Shown: positions 1-5,664, counted from the first letter of the stretch. The stretch: DNA of 6,822 nucleotides from an uncultured Clostridium sp. (GCA_900552885.1 USBM01000117.1:1-6822); one strand, 5' to 3'. Program-made: numbers and translations. The notes: a model not told the origin generated them from the sequence alone.

Positions 1-969
1 GCCCCCCATTCCTTCTACAATGGACTTCGCAAGAGACAGACCGATTCCTACACTATTCGGATTGACCTCATTATGTACCCGGTAGAATCGTTTGAAGATA
101 TTCACCAACTCGTTTTCCGGAATCCCGACACCCTCATCCTCCACATAGATTCTGGTATACACATTCGTATGCTCCACACGAAGACGGATATTGGTATTCT
201 CATCCGAATAATCCGAAGCATTCTTAAGCAGATTGATCAGCGCTTCCGTCAGCCAGTCTCCATCACAGAGAAGTTCGATATTCTCGTCACCTTCCACTAT
301 CAGCTTCTGGTGCTTTGTCGCTAATAAATGAGTGACTCCATTTTCTGCCTGCAGGAAGATATGGGATAACGGAATCTCCTTGCACTCAAATTGAATGGAA
401 CCCGCCTCAATCCTGGCAAGCTTCAACATAGAAAGTACCATCCACTCCATCCGGCTTAGCTGATTCGATGCCTCCGTAAGAATCTGGTGCTGTTTCTCCC
501 TATCCTCCACCTTATCTTCTAACAACAGATCCACAAATACATTCAGGGATGCCAATGGTGTCTTTAACTGATGGGATATATCCGAGATAATATCTCGCAG
601 AAAGATCTTCTCCTTCATCTCCCGGTCACGGCTTTCCCGGAGCACTGCCACCATCTTATAGAAATTCGTGTACAGGATTCCAACAGCACCCTCATAGTAT
701 TCCTCTTCTACCATATCACCGCCCTGTTCCATCACCTCATTCATCATCCCGGAAAGCTTCTCCATCTCGCCATACAGCTTGTTCACTCTTCCATAGGATA
801 TCTGGTAAAAGACAAACAGAACAACACCAAGAATAATCACGCAGCCCCATTCCGTAACCGATAATTCCCCGTCCCGGACAAACAGCCACACGATCATAGC
901 CAGAACAGCCAGAATACTTCCGATCAGATAAATCCTCTTATACCCTTTTCGTTCATAATCACTTTCCAT
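1..969 (-). CDS. Sensor histidine kinase, intramembrane-sensing type, C-terminus cut by window edge
   Basis: I translated this frame directly: 323 codons are open from ATG at 969 to the window edge. Residues 12-31 and about 43-57 are hydrophobic helices separated by only about 11 residues, so there is almost no extracellular domain. This is the layout of intramembrane-sensing kinases such as BceS. The kinase core follows: H-box ISHQLKTPLASL with phospho-acceptor His133, N-box LINLLKNASDYS with Asn250, G1 box DEGVGIP (Asp278), F-box IFKRFYR, and G2 box GIGLSLAKS near 308-316. Only the last few tens of residues should be missing. It would autophosphorylate and pass phosphate to the regulator encoded just upstream, whose stop codon it overlaps by 11 bases. 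A purine-rich AGAAAGG lies 9 nt before the ATG. Kinases of this layout often sit beside ABC exporters that handle cell-wall-active peptides. Whether one follows here lies outside the window, so the signal is unknown. Confidence 0.93.
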   Translation of the reverse strand, partial: MESDYERKGYKRIYLIGSILAVLAMIVWLFVRDGELSVTEWGCVIILGVVLFVFYQISYGRVNKLYGEMEKLSGMMNEVMEQGGDMVEEEYYEGAVGILYTNFYKMVAVLRESRDREMKEKIFLRDIISDISHQLKTPLASLNVFVDLLLEDKVEDREKQHQILTEASNQLSRMEWMVLSMLKLARIEAGSIQFECKEIPLSHIFLQAENGVTHLLATKHQKLIVEGDENIELLCDGDWLTEALINLLKNASDYSDENTNIRLRVEHTNVYTRIYVEDEGVGIPENELVNIFKRFYRVHNEVNPNSVGIGLSLAKSIVEGMGG

Positions 970-1663
970 GTCCCGTTTCCTTTCTCGTAAACCGATATCC
1001 AACTCCACGCACTGTCTCAATATACTCTGCATCCTCTCCTAACTTGCCACGCAGACGCTTCATATAGACCGATAGCGTATTGTCATCCACAAAAGATTCC
1101 TGTGCATCAAACAGACGCTCCAATATCTGCCCCCGCTCTAACACCTGACCTTCATGTGCGATCAATTCCCCTAGCAACCGAAGATCATTGGGCGTACAAT
1201 CTACCAGTTCCCCATTCCGATACAGACGAAACTCCTTCGGATAGAAACAATGCTGTCCAAAATGATACCCTTCCGGCTCCACATTTCTCTGTGTCAGCCG
1301 GTATCTTCTAAGATTCGCTGCAATCCGGGAAAGCAGTTCCTTCACCCGGTATGGTTTGGTCACATAATCATCTGCTCCACATTCCAACCCCTGTACAATA
1401 TTCACTTCTTCTCCTACTGCTGTCAGAAAAATGATCGGTGTCTGACATCCTTCCTGCCGGATCTTCCGGCAGAAGTCGTATCCGTTGCCATCCGGAAGCA
1501 TCACATCTAATAAAATCAGATCCGGTCTGCCCTCCCGCTGCATCTCATATGCCTGTTCTATTCTGCCCGCTGTCACGACTTCATATCCTTCTGCCTGCAA
1601 AGCATATTCCGTTCCTAATGCTAATGCATAATCATCTTCCACTAACAATATCTTGTCTGCCAT
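959..1663 (-). CDS. OmpR/PhoB-family response regulator
   Basis: A 234-residue DNA-binding response regulator, the usual length for the family. The receiver domain spans about residues 3-118: acidic pocket Glu9/Asp10/Asp11, phospho-acceptor Asp53 in LLDVMLPDGNG, Thr81 and Lys103 in VTKPY. A winged-helix output domain covers about 134-227, with the recognition-helix stretch DNTLSVYMKRLRGKL and the C-terminal wing IETVRGVGYRF. All switch residues are intact, so it should be phosphorylated by the kinase whose gene overlaps its 3' end by 11 bases (translational coupling likely). The start ATG has AGAGAGG 5 nt upstream. It lies 18 bases after the stop of the orphan receiver gene, so the three probably share one transcript. 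Target genes cannot be read from the sequence; an adjacent transporter operon is the usual target for this layout, which is inference. Confidence 0.96.
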   Translation of the reverse strand: MADKILLVEDDYALALGTEYALQAEGYEVVTAGRIEQAYEMQREGRPDLILLDVMLPDGNGYDFCRKIRQEGCQTPIIFLTAVGEEVNIVQGLECGADDYVTKPYRVKELLSRIAANLRRYRLTQRNVEPEGYHFGQHCFYPKEFRLYRNGELVDCTPNDLRLLGELIAHEGQVLERGQILERLFDAQESFVDDNTLSVYMKRLRGKLGEDAEYIETVRGVGYRFTRKETGHGK

Positions 1664-1681
1664 ATTATCCTCTCTTTTCCA

Positions 1682-2056
1682 TTATGCTGCAATCGATTGC
1701 AGACACTTTCTCAATTCACTTTCCCAATCCCGGCTATCCATATACCATATAGCTACATATGCTCCATCTACACGCATCTGTGCAGACGATATAATAATAA
1801 CAGGTATATCCAAGCCACGCTTTTTCACTTCCTGAATTACCCGATCGCCAGCTTCCCATTCCGGCTTTCCCCACTTTGTAATTGGAAAATGCATATCGGA
1901 CAGGATTACATCATAGGAAGATGTTGTATCCTTTAAATGTTCCAGTCCTTCTTCTACACTTTCTACCCATGTGATATCTTCAATGCCTAACGACTGCACC
2001 ACGCTGTGAATCGCCATATATTTGGTTGTATTATCCTCAAAATGTAATATTCTCAT
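1682..2056 (-). CDS. Orphan single-domain receiver-like protein lacking the conserved lysine
   Basis: A 124-residue stand-alone receiver-like protein with no output domain. Numbered from the ATG at 2056, it has the acidic pair Glu7/Asp8 (LHFEDN), a likely phospho-acceptor Asp54 in LSDMHFP, and Ser90/Ser91 after the hydrophobic strand PVIIIS. Two features are atypical. The loop after Asp54 is extended (ITKWGKPEWEAGD), and where receivers have the invariant Lys-Pro this protein reads AIWYMDSRDW, so the switch lysine is missing. The frame is open to an earlier ATG at 2107. I prefer 2056 because the receiver fold begins there, AGGAGAG lies 12 nt upstream, and the best promoter would start transcription near 2101, inside the longer form. 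It is the first gene of the operon, 18 bases before the response regulator, so it may modulate that pathway as a phosphate sink or protein-binding adaptor. Its role is unknown. Confidence 0.82.
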   Translation of the reverse strand: MRILHFEDNTTKYMAIHSVVQSLGIEDITWVESVEEGLEHLKDTTSSYDVILSDMHFPITKWGKPEWEAGDRVIQEVKKRGLDIPVIIISSAQMRVDGAYVAIWYMDSRDWESELRKCLQSIAA

Positions 2057-2068
2057 ATTATTATTCTG

Positions 2069-2075
2069 CTCTCCT
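2069..2075 (-). promoter_or_regulatory. Ribosome binding site deciding the orphan receiver start
   Basis: AGGAGAG on the minus strand lies 12 nt before the ATG at 2056. The spacing is a little long, but the match to the anti-Shine-Dalgarno sequence is good. The alternative ATG at 2107 has only AGGTAG about 17 nt away. This favours the 124-residue product over the 141-residue one. Confidence 0.6.
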
Positions 2076-2107
2076 GTGAATCCATCTAATATCTTCATTA
2101 TATCCAT

Positions 2108-2137
2108 ATTGTACTACAAATGCTACCTGCTTTTCCA
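2108..2137 (-). promoter_or_regulatory. Candidate promoter of the three-gene signalling operon
   Basis: On the minus strand, TACAAT at 2113-2108 matches five of six -10 positions. TGGAAA at 2137-2132 is a weak -35 (four of six), with an 18-bp spacer. Transcription would begin near 2101, giving a leader of about 45 nt before the ATG at 2056. The site lies directly after the terminator of the upstream secreted-protein gene, so the operon would be transcribed independently. The weak -35 suggests an activator may be needed, which is inference. Confidence 0.4.
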
Positions 2138-2141
2138 TTGC

Positions 2142-2183
2142 AAAAATATATGCCGGGAACAAATCAACACCTGTTCCCGGCAT
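2142..2183 (-). terminator. Intrinsic terminator after the Ig-like/LRR protein gene
   Basis: A perfect 11-bp inverted repeat, ATGCCGGGAAC at 2150-2160 and its complement at 2173-2183, extendable by one A-T pair, encloses a loop of about 10 nt. Reading leftward the stem is followed by ATATATTTTTG, the U-tract of a Rho-independent terminator. No T-run follows on the plus strand, so it acts on leftward transcription. It lies about 70 nt past the stop of the secreted-protein gene and separates that gene from the signalling operon. Confidence 0.88.
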
Positions 2184-2254
2184 GTATTCTAATCAAGGTC
2201 TGCATTGTAGCAACTTTGTATATAAATTAATTATTCAAAATCCATATTATAATA

Positions 2255-3568
2255 TTATTTATCCTTCCAGCCAATTACTGTTACTGTATTATCACAATAT
2301 AAATCATCTAAATTTTTATTATTCGTCACATCTAGCTTACTCAAGTTATTATCATAACAAGATAACTTTGTTAATTTTATATTTTGGCTTACGTTCAGAC
2401 TACTCAAGTTGTTCCAATCACAATATAACTCTGTTAGTGCTGTGTTTTTGCTTACGTCCAGACTACTCAATTCATTGCTACCACAACTTAACTCTGTTAA
2501 TGATGTATTTTGGCTTACGTCCAGACTACTCAAATTATTTCCACCACAATCTAAGTATGTTAACGCTGTATTTTTGCTTACATCCAGACTACTCAAACTA
2601 TTTCCACTACAATCTAACTCTGTTAATGCTATATTTTTACTTACGTCCAGATTACTCAAGTTAGTGTCAGAACAATCTAACTTTGTTAATTCTGCATTTT
2701 TACTTACATATAGGCTGTCCAATTGATCTAGACGACATACTACTGTTTTCAATTCAGAAAATTTTTCAAAAGAAACAGATCCTTTTATATTACAACCGAC
2801 CCAATAAATACCTTCTAAGCGCCCATTTTCATTCCAATCGTAACCCGAGGTATACCACTTCTCTCCATCTTCGTTTTCTCCACCTTCCGCTACTATATTG
2901 GCATCTGTTGGAATTGTTGCACCTTTTTCATTCTTTTCTTTAATGATTTCCTGTAATGCCGCTACATCATCCGGATTTTTTCCCTCTGTATTAGTCAGCG
3001 TAATGTCAGCCGGTTTCGTTGGCTGGTCAGAATCTGATGGTTTATCCGGTGTTGTCGGCTTATCAGAATCCGATGGTTTATCCGGTGTTGTCGGAGTATC
3101 GGAATCTGATGGTTTATCTGGTGTTGTCGGAGTATCGGAATCTGATGGTTTATCTGGTGTTGTCGGATTCTCCGGTTTTGGTGCTTCCGTCGTTGCAGTT
3201 TGCTGTGTCGTTGCCTCTGTTGTTGCAGTTTGTTTCTTCTTTTTCTTCACTGTTACCTTACATACATATTTCTTGCCACTGACCTTAGCGGTAATTTTAG
3301 CTGTACCGGCTTTTTTTGCAGTAACAACACCCTTCTTGCTGACACTGGCAACCTTTTTCTTATTGCTGCTCCATGTAATCTTTTTCTTCTTCGGTGCGTT
3401 TTTCAGTTTCAAAGTAACCTTTTTCCCTACCTCTAACGTTACCGTCTTCTTATTTAACTGTACCTTTCTTTTCTTTGCTGCCTGCACATTGTTTCCCGGC
3501 ATTACAAGCATTCCTGCTACCATCACTACTGTCAACAAAAACGCAGTGAACTTTCGTAAATTTCTCAT
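2255..3568 (-). CDS. Secreted Ig-like (BIG2) plus leucine-rich-repeat protein
   Basis: A 437-residue exported protein of unknown specific function. Residues 1-30 form a signal peptide (basic RNLRK, hydrophobic core, probable cleavage after NVQA). Residues 36-108 resemble a bacterial Ig-like group 2 domain (ITWSSNKKKVASVSKKGVV) and are strikingly lysine-rich. A Thr/Gln linker (113-134) leads to four 12-residue repeats built on PTTPDKPSDSD (135-182). Residues 188-272 look like a cap region ending in a YDWNENGRLEGIYW motif. From 273 to the end the protein is leucine-rich repeats of exactly 21 residues, pattern LTxLxCxxNxLSSLDVSxN. No LPXTG motif, SLH domain or transmembrane tail is visible, so wall retention, if any, would rest on the basic domain (inference). 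LRR and Ig-like modules usually bind proteins or glycans, so an adhesin-like or surface-recognition role is plausible but unproven. AGGAGG lies 6 nt before the ATG. The gene appears monocistronic. Confidence 0.93.
   Translation of the reverse strand: MRNLRKFTAFLLTVVMVAGMLVMPGNNVQAAKKRKVQLNKKTVTLEVGKKVTLKLKNAPKKKKITWSSNKKKVASVSKKGVVTAKKAGTAKITAKVSGKKYVCKVTVKKKKKQTATTEATTQQTATTEAPKPENPTTPDKPSDSDTPTTPDKPSDSDTPTTPDKPSDSDKPTTPDKPSDSDQPTKPADITLTNTEGKNPDDVAALQEIIKEKNEKGATIPTDANIVAEGGENEDGEKWYTSGYDWNENGRLEGIYWVGCNIKGSVSFEKFSELKTVVCRLDQLDSLYVSKNAELTKLDCSDTNLSNLDVSKNIALTELDCSGNSLSSLDVSKNTALTYLDCGGNNLSSLDVSQNTSLTELSCGSNELSSLDVSKNTALTELYCDWNNLSSLNVSQNIKLTKLSCYDNNLSKLDVTNNKNLDDLYCDNTVTVIGWKDK
2312..2689 (-). 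repeat. Six in-phase 63-bp LRR-coding repeats
   Basis: Codons 294-419 of the secreted protein form six tandem units of exactly 63 bp (21 residues) without a single-residue drift; degenerate units flank them at 273-293 and from 420. Several copies share long identical stretches, such as the segment encoding LSSLDVS, which recurs as CTTACGTCCAGACTACTCAA on the plus strand. This suggests growth by recent unit duplication. Copy number could vary between strains. Confidence 0.92.
3023..3166 (-). repeat. Four 36-bp repeats encoding a Pro/Asp/Ser linker
   Basis: Codons 135-182 of the secreted protein are four 36-bp units encoding PTTPDKPSDSD plus one variable residue (T, T, K, Q). The units differ by only a few bases, mostly silent C/T changes in the TCCGGT/TCTGGT segment. 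The encoded stretch is a flexible, acidic, proline-rich spacer between the basic Ig-like domain and the LRR domain. In-frame copy changes would lengthen or shorten the spacer without disrupting the protein. Confidence 0.93.
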
Positions 3569-3589
3569 ACCCTTCCTCCTAATTTAAAT

Positions 3590-3619
3590 ATAATAATTTT
3601 GTAAACATGAACAGGACAA
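3590..3619 (-). promoter_or_regulatory. Candidate promoter of the Ig-like/LRR protein gene
   Basis: On the minus strand TTGTCC (3619-3614, four of six) is followed after 18 bp by TATTAT (3595-3590, five of six). Transcription would begin just before the AGGAGG at 3580-3575, giving a leader of only about 15-20 nt. A short inverted repeat, GTGCA-AA-TGCAC at 3647-3658, lies upstream; I cannot assign it a role. The promoter is moderate in quality, and read-through from the upstream RNA unit is the alternative. Confidence 0.4.
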
Positions 3620-3658
3620 CTTTCAGCACCCTTATACTCACAAGTAGTGCAAATGCAC

Positions 3659-3709
3659 AAAAAAGCCGGGTGCATATATCAGAATACTTCTAATATATAC
3701 GCCCGGCTT
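3659..3709 (-). terminator. Long intrinsic terminator hairpin of the candidate small RNA
   Basis: Positions 3663-3709 fold into a 47-nt hairpin: 8 bp of AAGCCGGG/CCCGGCTT, one C-A mismatch, then 13 more pairs (two of them G-U), closed by a GTA triloop. Leftward the stem is followed by an unbroken run of T (plus-strand A at 3659-3664), so it terminates minus-strand transcription. No T-run follows on the plus strand. With 21 of 22 positions paired it is much longer than an ordinary intrinsic terminator stem. Confidence 0.85.
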
Positions 3710-3829
3710 ATCCGTTCCTTCAGACAAGACATGAAAAAGATAGATTCAACAAATAAAGCACTGTTAGTTAGTGCTTTGCTTAAAAGTTTCCACCTTCATC
3801 TGTATATGTCAAGTCCTTTCTTGTTTTAT
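3659..3829 (-). ncRNA. Candidate structured small RNA, about 170 nt, no known family recognised
   Basis: This stretch lies between a good leftward promoter (3836-3864) and a strong leftward terminator (3659-3709). The only leftward reading frames I find are trivial, such as an 11-codon ORF (MKVETFKQSTN) without well-spaced Shine-Dalgarno. The transcript would contain a perfect 8-bp hairpin, AAAGCACT/AGTGCTTT around a 7-nt loop (3755-3777). It would also contain possible long-range pairing between ACAAGA (3824-3819) and TCTTGT (3729-3724), then the terminator stem. The middle hairpin is followed by TTTATTTGTTG and might itself stop some transcripts at about 80 nt. I do not recognise 6S, SRP, tmRNA, RNase P or a riboswitch class. 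The alternative is a long attenuated leader for the secreted-protein gene to the left, with 3659-3709 as its attenuator. The unit structure is seen; transcription is inferred. Confidence 0.5.
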
Positions 3830-3835
3830 ATTCAT

Positions 3836-3864
3836 AATATATCATGGAAGAAATTAGTAGTCAA
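3836..3864 (-). promoter_or_regulatory. Extended -10 promoter of the candidate small RNA
   Basis: On the minus strand TTGACT (3864-3859, five of six) is separated by exactly 17 bp from TATATT (3841-3836, five of six), and TGA immediately precedes the -10, giving an extended -10 element. Transcription would start near 3829. No gene of convincing size follows within 170 nt, which is the main reason to propose a small RNA. The site lies about 75 nt beyond the terminator of the cell-wall gene to its right. Confidence 0.6.
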
Positions 3865-3937
3865 GTGTATGAGTTGCAGCGGAATCTAACATAATCTACA
3901 ATCGTACAAACACGAATATGTACCCGGTTATCTATAC

Positions 3938-3970
3938 AAAATCCCCGACCTCTTACCGAAGCCGGGGATT
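3938..3970 (-). terminator. Intrinsic terminator after the SH3/3D-domain gene
   Basis: AATCCCCG (3940-3947) pairs perfectly with CGGGGATT (3963-3970) around a 15-nt loop. Leftward it is followed by TTTTGTAT. It lies about 30 nt past the stop codon at 4000. The plus-strand side reads TTCTTTATAT, so weak bidirectional activity is possible, but no rightward gene ends here. Confidence 0.82.
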
Positions 3971-3999
3971 CTTTATATCTCGCTATATTTTGTATCCAA

Positions 4000-5559
4000 T
4001 TAATACTTATATACCTTCACGGTCTTGCTTCCATATGCCAATGCTTTTGCATGTGTGGAAAAGAAGATATCAATGTGATTACCATTCACACCACTTCCGC
4101 GATCCTCTACGGTATATACCACACCATCAATCACAACCTGGGAACCGAATGGAAGAATACTGGTATCGGCTGCAATGGTTCTTCCCTCTGTTGGAGTCGT
4201 ACCACTTGCTGTCTTACTATTACCACCGGAACACTTCTCACATCCGCAATATGCTGTCACGGTAAATGTTCCTATACACTCACCAGATGATGTTGCAGTT
4301 ACAGGAGTTGTGGTTGCTCCCTGATAAGCTGTATTCGAACTGCTGCTTGAACTTGTTGTCGTGCTGGCAGTTGTTGTCGTCTGAGTCGAAGTCTGTGTTG
4401 CCTGCTGTGCTGCTAACGCTGCCGCTTCGGCTGCTGCCTGTTCTGCAGCTAACTTCTCTTCTTCTCTACGCTGTAATTCCTCTGCAGAGACTGCAATCTC
4501 ATACAAACGGTCAATATCTACCAGATCAGCAGATACATAACCTGTCTCGCCATCTGCTAACATAACAGGAAGCCATGTAATCTCAGAGGACTGTGTATCT
4601 GTATTCTCTGTAGTTGCCTCGGTTACTTCTTCGGTTGTAGCAGCTTCTGTAGAAGTCTGCGTTGTAACTTCTGTATCCTGCTCTGAGGTAACATCCTCAT
4701 TAGATGTTTCATCCGTTGATACCTGTGTATCTGCTTCCGTTACTGCTTCGCTTGATGCTTCCTGCGTAGTTGCCTCAGTTACTTCCTCTGTTGTAGCTGT
4801 CTCTGTGTCGACCTGTTCTTCTCTTGGATCTGATAATACGGTAATCGTATCATCCTTGTTCAATACCGTAACAATATTCGCATCCGTAGACTGTTCGGTT
4901 CTGACATTCACACCATCTTCTAGTGCCTTACCCTGTAAAGTAACATAGTCCTTGGCAAATTCTTCTGCACTCTCACCGGTCAATACGTACTGGGATAACA
5001 CATATCCTTCTACGTCACCAGACTTAATCTTCGTCCAGTCACCTTCTGTACCTTCCACAATTGCAATCGCACCGGGGTTCATGGAACCAACAAATTCGCC
5101 CTCAGCACTTGGCGTGCTACGAACATTCAAAGTCTCTTCTACATTTGCGATACACTTGCTGTCAAACTCACCGGCCGGCTGGCTCTCAACTGTTGTCTGC
5201 TCGGTATAAGCAACGATCGGCTCTGTCGTAGGTTCCGCTGTTGTTGTAGCTTCTGTTGCCTCTGTTGCCATAGCAACCTGAACCTCTTCTGTTGTTGCTT
5301 CTGTTACTTCTTCTGTTGTGATCTCTTCACTATTACCAAATAAGGCATCTAATGCACTGACATCATTGCCTTTTGCAAGCTCTTTCTTACTGCCTGTACC
5401 GGAATTGGCAAGAACAATACCACCAATTACCAATCCGATCAATATAATCGCACAAAGTGCAATCTGCACATTCCGCACAAAATATCTTCCATTGAAGATG
5501 TTCTTTCTCATGTAAAGTTTATAGCGTTCTGTCATAACTGCTCTTCTGTTATGTCGCAT
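4000..5559 (-). CDS. Membrane-anchored SH3b and 3D-domain cell-wall protein
   Basis: A 519-residue envelope protein. A basic N-terminus precedes one transmembrane helix (about 31-51), placing the rest outside. An SH3b domain spans 134-194 (LNVRSTPS ... GDWTKIKSGDVEGYVLSQYV). A second begins at 205-244 (GVNVRTEQSTDANIVTVL) and finishes at 326-349 (ITWLPVMLADGETGYVSADLV), interrupted by a Thr/Glu-rich insert of about 80 residues. An Ala/Glu/Gln helix (352-386) and a Ser/Thr linker lead to a C-terminal 3D domain (427-519), with YCGCEKCSGG and the three conserved aspartates Asp465 (AADTS), Asp486 (VEDRGS) and Asp497 (HIDIFF). 3D domains have the double-psi-barrel fold of MltA-type murein hydrolases and occur in YocH-like autolysins and YabE-type proteins; SH3b domains bind wall. 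A peptidoglycan-cleaving role is therefore likely. GGAGG lies 9 nt before the ATG. Its own promoter and a WalR-like site precede it. Confidence 0.94.
   Translation of the reverse strand: MRHNRRAVMTERYKLYMRKNIFNGRYFVRNVQIALCAIILIGLVIGGIVLANSGTGSKKELAKGNDVSALDALFGNSEEITTEEVTEATTEEVQVAMATEATEATTTAEPTTEPIVAYTEQTTVESQPAGEFDSKCIANVEETLNVRSTPSAEGEFVGSMNPGAIAIVEGTEGDWTKIKSGDVEGYVLSQYVLTGESAEEFAKDYVTLQGKALEDGVNVRTEQSTDANIVTVLNKDDTITVLSDPREEQVDTETATTEEVTEATTQEASSEAVTEADTQVSTDETSNEDVTSEQDTEVTTQTSTEAATTEEVTEATTENTDTQSSEITWLPVMLADGETGYVSADLVDIDRLYEIAVSAEELQRREEEKLAAEQAAAEAAALAAQQATQTSTQTTTTASTTTSSSSSSNTAYQGATTTPVTATSSGECIGTFTVTAYCGCEKCSGGNSKTASGTTPTEGRTIAADTSILPFGSQVVIDGVVYTVEDRGSGVNGNHIDIFFSTHAKALAYGSKTVKVYKY
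4585..4827 (-). repeat. Acidic Thr/Glu-rich insert splitting the second SH3b domain
   Basis: Codons 245-325 of the 3D-domain protein are low-complexity T, E, S, D, V, A. The decapeptide TTEEVTEATT occurs here twice (codons 256-265 at 4765-4794, and 308-317 at 4609-4638). It occurs a third time outside the insert in the juxtamembrane linker (codons 81-90 at 5290-5319). The shared unit suggests the insert arose by copying linker sequence within the gene. It separates the two halves of one SH3b domain, so it probably loops out of the folded barrel. Confidence 0.8.
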
Positions 5560-5573
5560 AGTCTCTTTCCTCC

Positions 5574-5614
5574 ATCAACAAAACGATTCCACCGAAATCC
5601 GACCCCTCGTTGAT
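5574..5614 (-). promoter_or_regulatory. Possible leader hairpin abutting the Shine-Dalgarno of the 3D-domain gene
   Basis: On the minus strand ATCAAC (5614-5609) can pair with GTTGAT (5579-5574), and inside it GATT (5599-5596) with AATC (5588-5585). The outer stem ends directly at the GGAGG ribosome binding site (5573-5569). The structure could influence translation initiation. It is modest, and no ligand-binding motif is recognised. Confidence 0.3.
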
Positions 5615-5664
5615 ATCCTAAACTTCATAATAGTAATACGTTATCTAAAACCTCATACCAAAAT

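Noticed and set aside
2182..2726. Plus-strand repetitive frames opposite the LRR region
   Set aside because: They stay open only because the 63-bp period is a multiple of three; their Tyr/Leu/Ser-rich products are mirror images of the LRR repeats.
2898..3587. Plus-strand open frame of 229 codons opposite the Ig-like/linker region
   Set aside because: It is antisense to a well-supported gene with signal peptide and domains. Its sequence is the repetitive shadow of the 36-bp repeats and lysine-rich codons, and it has no ribosome binding site of note.
3647..3658. Short inverted repeat GTGCA-AA-TGCAC as an operator
   Set aside because: Five-base arms are common by chance, and it overlaps the tail of the terminator region; there is nothing further to support a binding site.
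3807..3812. A perfect minus-strand TTGACA inside the candidate small RNA
   Set aside because: No acceptable -10 hexamer lies 16-19 bp downstream, so I do not call a second promoter.
3647..3889. Plus-strand frame of 80 codons in the intergenic region
   Set aside because: It runs through the terminator hairpin and the opposing promoter, has no Shine-Dalgarno and no recognisable protein character.
4051..4565. Plus-strand frames opposite the 3D and linker regions
   Set aside because: They are antisense to the 3D-domain protein, whose conserved aspartates and cysteine motif establish the true frame.
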